Below are positions 1 to 5,077 of a stretch of 5,145 nt of DNA, in pieces. Under the pieces are notes generated by a model. The model had not been told where the DNA came from. It did no database searches and was given only the letters and a program-made list of their open reading frames with translations. This DNA comes from JAKBCQ01 sp021807585 (lineage in GTDB: Bacteria > Planctomycetota > Planctomycetia > Isosphaerales > Isosphaeraceae), in assembly GCA_027325115.1 (NCBI GenBank), contig DAHWFG010000450.1:1-5145 (forward strand). Direction: 5' to 3'. A program made the translations under genes and the position numbers. Position 1 is the stretch's first letter. Every line of letters starts with the position of its first letter.

Positions 1-2
1 AT

Positions 3-605
3 ATGCCGCATAGATCGAGCAGCTCAGGTAATAAAAACCAACTCTCATTAAAAATGAAAATCTTTTACCATTACAATATGGTTAATGTTCAAGGAGATCA
101 AGATGTAGATTTGACTAAGGTTATCGAATTTAGTCAAGGTCATACAGGACGCTGTTTTGTCCATTCGAAAATCATGATTGGCAATATCAGAAAAGTGATT
201 GATGTAATACAAAAAGGTACGGAAGAGCAAAAACAGAATCTGTTTAATCATTATCGAACGAATGCTGAATTTTATGATAATATCAATTTGAATTGGGTAG
301 TCTGTATTCCTATTTTCGATCCTTTGCGCCTTTATGAGAGTAAAAAATCTGACAAATCGAAAATCGATAACGATATTTCATCTTTCTATTCAGAGCTAGA
401 TCTTCCTCTAAACGGACCTGTACTGGGAGTATTGAAGTTAGACGCTAATGTGAATTATGATACGGCTGGCTCTAAAACTAAAGGCCTACCAATGAAGCCT
501 GAAGACCAATTTAAAGATTCCAGAGTAGACACTATCATTTCGATGCTGCGGGTGTATAATTTCAAAATAGGTGACATCCTATCTCGACATTTCGGGTCGA
601 GTTGA
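3..605 (+). CDS. GAF-like domain protein, 3' portion (probably 5'-truncated by the window edge)
   Basis: The frame is open from the first bases to a TGA at 603-605. An ATG sits at position 3, but no upstream sequence is available to test it, so the gene probably begins outside the window. The visible 200 residues have a GAF-like layout. A beta-type stretch LKMKIFYHYNM comes first (about residues 16-26), then GHTGRCFVHSKIMIGNI (about 46-62), then a helical stretch. WVVCIPIFDPLRLY follows (about 98-111), and a late GPVLGVLKLDANVNYD (about 138-153) matches the usual GAF ending where a cytosolic ligand pocket closes with 'GVLxxD'. GAF domains bind small ligands or nucleotides and often sense signals. 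No catalytic domain is visible in this part. There is no membrane segment. Codon use is AT-rich, unlike the genes right of the IS, which suggests acquired DNA. A small gene follows 27 nt downstream, probably in the same operon. The GAF call is from pattern only and is moderate to low. Confidence 0.6.
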   Translation: MPHRSSSSGNKNQLSLKMKIFYHYNMVNVQGDQDVDLTKVIEFSQGHTGRCFVHSKIMIGNIRKVIDVIQKGTEEQKQNLFNHYRTNAEFYDNINLNWVVCIPIFDPLRLYESKKSDKSKIDNDISSFYSELDLPLNGPVLGVLKLDANVNYDTAGSKTKGLPMKPEDQFKDSRVDTIISMLRVYNFKIGDILSRHFGSS

Positions 606-623
606 CGACAACCAATCAACTTC

Positions 624-631
624 GGGGAGAG
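624..631 (+). promoter_or_regulatory. Ribosome binding site of the small gene at 633/636
   Basis: GGGGAGAG lies directly before two adjacent ATG codons at 633 and 636. Measured from the GGAG core (626-629), the spacing is 3 nt to the first ATG and 6 nt to the second. The second ATG at 636 is therefore the better-spaced start, although both give the same protein apart from one Met. Confidence 0.6.
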
Positions 632-632
632 T

Positions 633-1001
633 ATGATGAGCACGAACGAATCAGGATCTTCTGCCAGTGTGTTGGAGATTGCAAAGCAAACAATGGATGG
701 TCTCGATCGATACTTTACAATACTTCATCAGCAGGAGGGTCAGGACGAAGAATCGGATGTCTTGGACGAGTCGACATCTAACATGCCTATGGTAGATTCG
801 CAACGCGGCAACGCAACTTCGCAATCAAGCCCGCAACGCAAGACTGCAAGACCCCAAAACCAATTTCGAAGAAATCCATATAAACGTCGTAAAAGAAAAA
901 CTTCTCGAAATAGAAGGTCTCAAACAAATGGATTGCGGGGCAACACTAAAACTGACCCCCCTGGCGACACTAAAACTGACCCCCCCCTCCTTAGCCCCTG
1001 A
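633..1001 (+). CDS. Small hypothetical protein, 3' end replaced by IS21-family terminal repeat
   Basis: The gene starts at ATG 633 (or 636) behind GGGGAGAG, 27 nt after the previous gene on the same strand, so co-transcription is likely. The first half has a short helix-like stretch (SVLEIAKQTMDGLDRYFTIL, about residues 12-31). An acidic, Ser-rich part follows (about 35-50), then a Gln/Ser/Asn-rich linker. Residues 79-96 are strongly basic (RRNPYKRRKRKTSRNRRS), as in disordered nucleic-acid-binding tails. I recognise no family. The native sequence ends near codon 101, where the IS begins at about 934. The last 21 or so residues, including the repeated TKTDPP, are translated from the IS terminal repeats and stop at TGA 999-1001. 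The true C-terminus is lost, and no continuation is evident beyond the right end of the IS. This is probably a disrupted gene. Whether the remaining 100 residues function cannot be judged. Confidence 0.55.
   Translation: MMSTNESGSSASVLEIAKQTMDGLDRYFTILHQQEGQDEESDVLDESTSNMPMVDSQRGNATSQSSPQRKTARPQNQFRRNPYKRRKRKTSRNRRSQTNGLRGNTKTDPPGDTKTDPPLLSP
934..987. repeat. IS21 terminal repeat, istB-side end (two direct copies)
   Basis: Two copies of the unit (C)RACACTAAAACTGACCCCCC start at 941 and 965, a 24-bp period. The outer copy has an A at 942 where the inner copy has a G. Tandem internal repeats at each end are typical of IS21 elements, where they serve as transposase binding sites. The inner copy ends in eight C (980-987), compared with ten at the other end. 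Confidence 0.85.
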
Positions 1002-1003
1002 AC

Positions 1004-1861
1004 CTAGTGAACAACACGACGACTCATAGACCCCTTCGGTTCCTTCGCCTCCTTCCCATTCTCATCGGTCTCCTTGCCCAAATTCGTCAGTCCCGAACGG
1101 ATCAAGCCCGCCTTGCGCTTCTCACGCAATCGATAACTCTCTCCGTTGATCGTCAACGTGTGACTGTGATGCAACAAACGATCCAAGATCGCCGTCGCCA
1201 AAACCTCGTCGCCGAATACAGTTCCCCATTCCGATACCCGCTGATTCGTCGTGATCAGCATGCTCCCACGCTCGTAACGACGATTCACCAACTGAAAAAA
1301 CAACCGGCCGGCAAGACGCTCGAACGGAAGATAGCCCAATTCGTCGACGATCAACAGCCGAGGCTTGGAAAACTCGCTCAACTTCAGCTCGAGCGACCCC
1401 TCCGACTCGGCCTTCGAAAGCGACGCCAACAACCCCATCGCGGTGATGAATCGCACCGTATGTCCTTGCTCGACGATCTTCCTCCCCAGACCGACCGCCA
1501 AGTGAGTCTTACCCACCCCGGGAGGTCCAAACATAAGCACGTTATCGCCATTCGAAATGAACCGACCGCTCGACAACTCCCGAATCAACCGTTCGTCGAC
1601 CGAAGGCTGAAAGCCGAAATCGAAGTCGTCGAGCGTCCGAACGCACGGGAAATGCGCGATCTGGAGCCCCATCCTCACGCGTTTCCCCTGCTTCGATTCG
1701 ACCTCGCGGCCGAGAACCTCGTCGAGAAACTCAAGGTATGTCCAATCATTGCGGGCCGCTTCTGACAACAGTGCGGGCAGAATATCCCGCACGTGAATCA
1801 GTCGCAATCGAGTCAGCGCCGCGACCACGCGCTCCTCGCGAGGATCGATCGTTTCCTTCAT
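1004..1861 (-). CDS. istB: IS21-family helper ATPase IstB
   Basis: The product is 285 residues, an AAA+ ATPase of the IstB/DnaC-like type that works with IstA during transposition in the cytoplasm. An N-terminal helical region (about residues 1-90) is followed by Walker A GPPGVGKTH (112-120) and Walker B LLIVDE (169-174) with the family's ELGYLPF continuation. A sensor-I-like LITTNQ (202-207) follows, then an arginine-finger segment ATAILDRLLHH (222-232). The start was chosen at ATG 1861-1859 because it overlaps the istA stop as ATGA and has AAGGAGG 6 nt upstream. The open frame continues 66 codons farther upstream, but there it only shadows istA. After SYRLREKRKAG the last 35 or so residues form a charged tail that makes the protein slightly longer than the usual 250-260. 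All ATPase motifs are intact. The overlap implies translational coupling to istA. Confidence 0.93.
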   Translation of the reverse strand: MKETIDPREERVVAALTRLRLIHVRDILPALLSEAARNDWTYLEFLDEVLGREVESKQGKRVRMGLQIAHFPCVRTLDDFDFGFQPSVDERLIRELSSGRFISNGDNVLMFGPPGVGKTHLAVGLGRKIVEQGHTVRFITAMGLLASLSKAESEGSLELKLSEFSKPRLLIVDELGYLPFERLAGRLFFQLVNRRYERGSMLITTNQRVSEWGTVFGDEVLATAILDRLLHHSHTLTINGESYRLREKRKAGLIRSGLTNLGKETDENGKEAKEPKGSMSRRVVH

Positions 1862-3096
1862 GGCCGTCCTCCTTCCACCATCGCGGCGTATACCGACAAA
1901 GGTCGCACGATCGACGGTCCGGAATCGATCGACCGCGGCGGAACCGCGACCGTCGCCTCTGACGATCGTGAAATCCCCTCGAAGTGAGCCGGATCGCGCA
2001 CCCAGGAATGAGGCTCGAACGCCCTCTCGTGAGACGCGACAAGATCGCTCCCGACCCACACCTCGACGCGATCAAGTCCGAGAACGACATCGACTTTTCG
2101 TTTGATAAACCGGTACGGAACGCTATATCGGATTGTATCGATATCAACAAAACAATCGATGCTCACGTTCCTTTTCAGCCGCCGCGTGCGGACCGCCAAA
2201 GGACGGTCGGGGAACGCCCCCAATGCTTTCTTCTCGCGTTCGAACCGGACGATCGGCTTTTCGAGCGTCGTTCGATGGATTCGCTGATCGGCGACCTCGA
2301 CGATCCACGTTCGGAGATGGTTCTGGAGCGCCGCGAACGAAGGGAAGGTTCGGCCCGCGAGCGCGTTGTGCTTCACGTATCCGACGGTCCTTTCGATCTT
2401 CCCCTTGGTGCGGGCGCGGCGCGGTTTGCACGCCTTGGGGACGACGCCTCGATCGCGACAGAAGATCGAGAAACCGGGGTGAAACACGACTTCGCCGGTC
2501 GCGACATTGTGCGATTGGACGAGCGGCGACGTGTTGTCGCAAAGGATCTCCTCGGTCACGCCGCCGAACCAGCGAAAGGCGTTGTCGATCCCCTCGAACC
2601 AGTCGTCCTGCCGTTCGGCGAGAAACGCCTGGCAATAGCAGCGACGCGAGAATCCGAGGACGCAACTCATGAGATGAACAACGATGTACTCATTGTTAAT
2701 CAGCACGCGTTTTTGACCGAAATCGATCTGCAATTGTTTGCCGGGAGCGGTCTCGAAGCGGTCTGTGGCGAGGAGTTTGGCCTTTTTATCTTGTCGCAAG
2801 GGAGCGACGGCGCGTTGGATGGTACGGAGATTGACAGTCACGCCTTGGCGTGCGAGTTCTTGTTGCACGACGACCGCGTTTCCCTCAGCGACGGTTTGGT
2901 AAAGGGAATGGATTGTCTGAAGCCGAGCGTCGTCGAGACGCCTCGTTTTGAGCCGAACTTGGCGACCCGGCTTGCCTCCCGCGAGATAACGGCGAACGGT
3001 GTTGCGAGAGATAAGCAATTGTTTGGCGATCCGTTTAACCCCGGAGCCGCTCTTTGAGAGTTCGTGGATCCGATCCACGACATCGGGAGAGAGCAT
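1858..3096 (-). CDS. istA: IS21-family transposase IstA
   Basis: The product is a 412-residue DDE transposase that cuts and joins the IS ends. An N-terminal helix-turn-helix is seen at about residues 21-38 (KRIAKQLLISRNTVRRYL). The integrase-like core has the acidic triad D125 (in LQIDFGQ), D187 (in ILCDNT) and E235 (in KGKIERTVGY). A beta-rich C-terminal part (about 300-370) includes RYSVPYRF and VRDPAHFEGI, as in other IstA proteins. I chose ATG 3096-3094 because AGGAGG stands 8 nt upstream and the protein then begins MLSPDVVDRIHEL, close to the HTH as usual for the family. The frame stays open upstream. An ATG at 3198, preceded by AGGGGG, would add 34 residues. Codons before that run through the terminal repeats and are not expected to be translated. 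The TGA stop at 1860-1858 overlaps the istB start. No disruption is visible. Confidence 0.92.
   Translation of the reverse strand: MLSPDVVDRIHELSKSGSGVKRIAKQLLISRNTVRRYLAGGKPGRQVRLKTRRLDDARLQTIHSLYQTVAEGNAVVVQQELARQGVTVNLRTIQRAVAPLRQDKKAKLLATDRFETAPGKQLQIDFGQKRVLINNEYIVVHLMSCVLGFSRRCYCQAFLAERQDDWFEGIDNAFRWFGGVTEEILCDNTSPLVQSHNVATGEVVFHPGFSIFCRDRGVVPKACKPRRARTKGKIERTVGYVKHNALAGRTFPSFAALQNHLRTWIVEVADQRIHRTTLEKPIVRFEREKKALGAFPDRPLAVRTRRLKRNVSIDCFVDIDTIRYSVPYRFIKRKVDVVLGLDRVEVWVGSDLVASHERAFEPHSWVRDPAHFEGISRSSEATVAVPPRSIDSGPSIVRPLSVYAAMVEGGRP
1868..1874 (-). promoter_or_regulatory. Ribosome binding site of istB
   Basis: AAGGAGG on the minus strand lies 6 nt before ATG 1861, inside the end of istA. 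It decides the istB start and supports coupled translation of the two genes. Confidence 0.85.
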
Positions 3097-3104
3097 CCTT
3101 CCGT

Positions 3105-3110
3105 CCTCCT
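3105..3110 (-). promoter_or_regulatory. Ribosome binding site of istA, in a hairpin loop
   Basis: AGGAGG on the minus strand lies 8 nt before ATG 3096 and favours that start over the upstream ATG at 3198. It sits in the 17-nt loop between the arms TCCTTCCG (3096-3103) and CGGAAGGA (3121-3128). These can pair over 8 bp, so the first base of the start codon would be in the stem. A role in limiting istA translation is only an inference. Confidence 0.7.
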
Positions 3111-3224
3111 GGTGAGAACGCGGAAGGACCTGGGTCAATCCTTCGGGAACCTCCCGCGGCTCATTCAGGTTGACCATATTCGAGCTGAAACTGTCCATAA
3201 GACCCCCTGTACAATATCGGGAGG

Positions 3225-3278
3225 GGGGGGGGTCAGTTTTAGTGTCGCCAGGGGGGTCAGTTTTAGTGTCGCCCGACA
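3225..3278. repeat. IS21 terminal repeat, istA-side end (two direct copies)
   Basis: On the plus strand this reads GGTCAGTTTTAGTGTCGCC twice (inner copy 3231-3249, outer copy 3255-3273), again with a 24-bp period. It is the inverted partner of 934-987. The inner copy is preceded by ten G (3223-3232), so the tract is two bases longer than at the other end. The istA promoter should lie between here and 3110, but I see no convincing -35/-10 pair. Confidence 0.85.
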
Positions 3279-3282
3279 CCCG

Positions 3283-3308
3283 GCTCTCCCCGCACGCGGG
3301 GAGGGAGC
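3283..3308. repeat. REP-like GC-rich palindrome
   Basis: CTCCCCGC (3286-3293) and GCGGGGAG (3296-3303) pair perfectly around a 2-nt AC. With a GG bulge the stem can extend to GCT at 3283 and AGC at 3308. No T-tract follows on either strand, so it is better described as an intergenic palindromic repeat than as an intrinsic terminator. It begins four bases beyond the inferred IS end. Only one copy is present here, so its repeat nature is inferred from its form. Confidence 0.55.
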
Positions 3309-3377
3309 AAGAATCGTTCCGCATACGGTCGCAAATCTCGTGATTCCAGAGAAAACGCAATTCTATTCTAAATCTAC

Positions 3378-3406
3378 TTGACGTATCACCCCGGATATCG
3401 TAGAAT
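3378..3406 (+). promoter_or_regulatory. Sigma70-type promoter for the gene at 3538
   Basis: TTGACG (3378-3383) and TAGAAT (3401-3406) are separated by exactly 17 bp, and each matches its consensus hexamer at five of six positions. Transcription would begin near 3413 and leave a leader of about 125 nt before ATG 3538. It reads away from the IS, towards the hypothetical gene. Confidence 0.65.
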
Positions 3407-3537
3407 TCCGCCTAGAGATGCGTCAGGCGAGCGATTATCACGCAATCGATCCAGTCGTCTCCGCCTGAAAGCAATCGAATCCGGACGAATATTGACAATA
3501 CGCGGAACAAGTGATCTTCGACGAAAGATTTTCCACC

Positions 3538-4614
3538 ATGAACAACACCCTAGTCCGCCCGATCGCCGATCCGCACAAGACCACACCCGCGAATGAAGCG
3601 CATTCCCGGAAATCCGGGACGTCCGCGACTCAAAATGCGCTCGATCACGGCATTTTCTCGATCAATCCCGTGATCGAAGGGCGTGAATCGCTCGAAGATT
3701 GGCTCGCCCATCGCGAGACCGTCGTTCGCGAACTTTGCCCCGTCTGGGCGCTCGAAACCTTGTACGCTCAGCGTGCTGCGCTCTATTTGTGGCGGCTCAA
3801 TCGCGTCACCCGTTTCGAGATCGACGCGAAGTTCGGAGCAATCGAAGCCGGATCGATCCCAACATGCGAAGATCCGGCGAATGCTCAAGATCAGCGCATT
3901 TCAGCCGATCCGTCGACGCTTCAAACGATCATCAAATACGAGGCGCATCTTTTACGTTGTTTGGCCGGCACAATGGCCGAATTGCGTCTGTTGCAAAAGG
4001 AACGTCGGCAAGGATTGCGCGACATCGATTCGGGCGGCCGAGGCGCCGACCGAGCCGGCGTTTGTGAAAATGAATTCATTGAAAAGGGCTCACACGGCGG
4101 TTCGCCCTCCCGCCAGATCATCGAAGCCGAAATGTCGATTTCGGGCGGGCGAGGCGCCGACCGAGCCGGCATTTATCAAAATCAAACAAATCAAGACGGC
4201 TCACACGGAGGTTCGCCCTCCCTTCAGATCACCGGCGCCGAAATGTTGATTTCGGGAGGGCGAGGCGCCGACCGAGCCGGCGTTTGGATTTCGGGAGGGC
4301 GAGGCGCCGACCGAGCAGGCATTTGTCAATACCAAGAAGAACAAGACAGCTCAAACGGCGGTTCGCCCTCCCGGAAGAGTTCGCCCTCCCGGAAGAGTTT
4401 GCCCCCCCAGAAGAATTCGACTTCCAAGAAGAATTCGACTGCGCGAACCGTTTCTCGATCGCAACGGGCATCGCCGGCGCCAAAGATTCCGCCGCTGCTC
4501 GATGCGATATCGAGGCGACGTCAACTCTGCGAGTATATGCTCGGCGAAACCTTCGAGTGCGAGCGAAATCTCACGACGGCGACGCTCGATTTCTCGATCG
4601 GTCGATGCCCATGA
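3538..4614 (+). CDS. Hypothetical protein with N-A-x-x-H-G motif and in-frame REP-like repeats
   Basis: The product is 358 residues from ATG 3538. An in-frame GTG at 3511 would add nine residues. Neither start has a good RBS, and I prefer the ATG. After a polar leader, NALDHGIF (33-40) is followed by a helical region with SLEDWLAHRETVVRELCPVW (51-70) and then AALYLWRLNRVTRFE. A second helix IIKYEAHLLRCLAGTMAELR spans about 131-150. This order (N-A-x-x-H-G, helix, WRL-R--R-E, KYE--L------EL--L) resembles a planctomycete family of unknown function that I know only as hypothetical proteins. Residues from about 165 to 300 are low complexity. They consist of 37-residue repeats containing SGGRGADRAG and HGGSPSR, then six-residue repeats of the SPSRKS type. 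A short non-repeat C-terminus follows (PPLLDAISRRRQLCEYML...). No membrane segment or catalytic motif is seen. The promoter at 3378-3406 is probably its own. Function is unknown. Confidence 0.75.
   Translation: MNNTLVRPIADPHKTTPANEAHSRKSGTSATQNALDHGIFSINPVIEGRESLEDWLAHRETVVRELCPVWALETLYAQRAALYLWRLNRVTRFEIDAKFGAIEAGSIPTCEDPANAQDQRISADPSTLQTIIKYEAHLLRCLAGTMAELRLLQKERRQGLRDIDSGGRGADRAGVCENEFIEKGSHGGSPSRQIIEAEMSISGGRGADRAGIYQNQTNQDGSHGGSPSLQITGAEMLISGGRGADRAGVWISGGRGADRAGICQYQEEQDSSNGGSPSRKSSPSRKSLPPQKNSTSKKNSTARTVSRSQRASPAPKIPPLLDAISRRRQLCEYMLGETFECERNLTTATLDFSIGRCP
4031..4372 (+). repeat. 111-bp in-frame tandem repeat array with internal inverted REP-like arms
   Basis: A 26-bp 'head' (CGGGAGGGCGAGGCGCCGAC then CGAGCC, with small changes) starts at 4031, 4142, 4253 and 4292. 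A 25-bp 'tail' (GGCTCACACGGCGGTTCGCC then CTCCC) starts at 4087, 4198 and 4348. The reverse complement of the tail matches the head at about 20 of 25 positions, so head and tail form an inverted pair. In all three complete pairs the spacer is exactly 30 bp, although its sequence differs. The linker between tail and next head is also 30 bp, which gives a 111-bp (37-codon) period. The third copy is shortened to 39 bp (13 codons), an in-frame loss of 72 bp. The whole array lies within the hypothetical gene. Confidence 0.85.
4362..4440 (+). repeat. 18-bp tandem repeat, four copies plus a partial fifth
   Basis: TTCGCCCTCCCGGAAGAG occurs at 4362-4379 and again identically at 4380-4397. Degenerate copies follow at 4398-4415 and 4416-4433, and a partial one begins at 4434. 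The first copy begins inside the last tail arm of the 111-bp array, so this repeat seems to have grown out of it. It encodes six-residue units from SPSRKS to STSKKN, a basic Ser/Lys-rich tract. Confidence 0.8.
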
Positions 4615-4780
4615 CGTTCGCTTGATGTGAAATTGTCATCAACAATGCAACGAGCCCGGGCGACCGTGAGATCGAGCCGGGACGCTCTTTGACAATCCGG
4701 TTTCGGTACATGGAGGTATCAACGCCCAGCGGGCGCTCGGTCCGTTCCGGTTCGGATCGCGCCTCGAATTCGTATCCCTC

Positions 4781-4800
4781 GATCATCCTGATCGATGATC
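4781..4800. repeat. Short inverted repeat GATCATC-N6-GATGATC
   Basis: Perfect 7-bp arms (4781-4787 and 4794-4800) flank CTGATC. It could be an operator-like site or a small hairpin. Because GATC is abundant in this stretch it may also be chance, and no regulator or promoter next to it supports a role. Confidence 0.35.
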
Positions 4801-4908
4801 AAGGCGTGAATTCATCGCGCGTTCCGGATCGGTCGGATCAGGGCGCACAGACACACGAGGATTTGGGATTCGCCCGAGACCGACGTTGCGGCTTGAAAAA
4901 AAGATTTC

Positions 4909-4933
4909 AAAACCCGCGATTTATGCGGGTTTT
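4909..4933. terminator. Intrinsic terminator, probably bidirectional
   Basis: AAAACCCGC (4909-4917) and GCGGGTTTT (4925-4933) form a perfect 9-bp stem with a 7-nt GATTTAT loop. On the plus strand the stem ends in TTTT. On the minus strand it is followed by TTTT, GAAATC and seven more T (from A7 at 4896-4902). It lies 294 nt after the stop of the hypothetical gene and 144 nt before the next start, so it could end that gene's transcript or an unannotated short RNA. Confidence 0.75.
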
Positions 4934-5063
4934 CCGGATCGCTTCTTACTTGATTCTCGGCTTCGAATGCGATTTGATCGACGAACCGACGCCTGCGGCG
5001 TTTGATCTTCGACCGTTTGGTCGCGAGTCGAACGCTCCGAATCGATCCTTCCTCGATCCCGCG

Positions 5064-5068
5064 AAGGA
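5064..5068 (+). promoter_or_regulatory. Ribosome binding site of the gene at 5078
   Basis: AAGGA lies 9 nt before ATG 5078 and is what makes the very short visible reading frame credible. Confidence 0.6.
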
Positions 5069-5077
5069 ACCAACCCG

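Larger units (their letters stand above)
934..3278 (-). mobile_element. IS21-family insertion sequence (istA-istB), about 2.35 kb
   Basis: The element carries the two diagnostic IS21 genes, istA (DDE transposase) and istB (AAA+ ATPase), overlapping and both on the minus strand. They are bracketed by inverted doubled terminal repeats. Positions 943-987 are identical over 45 bases to the reverse complement of 3225-3269. Aligning the ends outward, both sides reach 5'-TG (934-935, and CA at 3277-3278 on the plus strand). This is the usual IS21-family end and is why I set the borders there. The match between 934 and 942 is imperfect, so each border could move a few bases. Both genes look intact, so the element may be active. 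No direct repeat of 4-8 bp is visible in the flanks (left ends ATGGAT, right begins CCCGGC). The coding region stops 16 bp from one terminal repeat. Confidence 0.9.
4615..5077. other. Intergenic region, 463 bp, no convincing gene
   Basis: Open frames here (for example one from a TTG at 4689 running through the terminator) have no RBS, no recognisable domain and an Arg/Ser-rich shadow-like composition, so I do not call them. The region holds an isolated TTGACA at 4689-4694 without a proper -10 at normal spacing. It also holds a small inverted repeat at 4781-4800 and the terminator at 4909-4933. GATC is very frequent here. No tRNA-like cloverleaf was seen. Confidence 0.6.

Noticed and set aside
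1007..1765. Long plus-strand open frame opposite istB
   Set aside because: It is the complement of istB codons, with no domain and no RBS. The Walker motifs are on the other strand.
2144..2665. Arg-rich minus-strand frame within istA
   Set aside because: It is an out-of-frame shadow of istA with low-complexity Arg/Pro/Ser composition.
1984..3057. Long plus-strand open frame (357 codons) opposite istA
   Set aside because: It is an antisense shadow of istA. The helix-turn-helix and DDE residues read on the minus strand.
3097..3360. Upstream extension of the istA frame through the IS end and into the flank
   Set aside because: The frame is open, but it translates terminal repeats and foreign flank. 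The strong RBS at 3105-3110 places the start at 3096.
3492..3497. TTGACA upstream of ATG 3538 as an alternative promoter
   Set aside because: No -10-like hexamer is found at 16-18 bp spacing. The pair at 3378-3406 is much better.
3921..4172. Minus-strand frame containing REGEPPCEP-type sequence
   Set aside because: It is the reverse reading of the REP-like arms, a common false gene where such repeats occur.
4031..4440. CRISPR array
   Set aside because: Repeats contain inverted partners, lie in frame in a gene, have a 111-bp period, and no cas genes are near.
4989..5001. Small hairpin ACGCC-TGC-GGCGT
   Set aside because: The 5-bp stem has no T-tract and no context. It is too weak to call.
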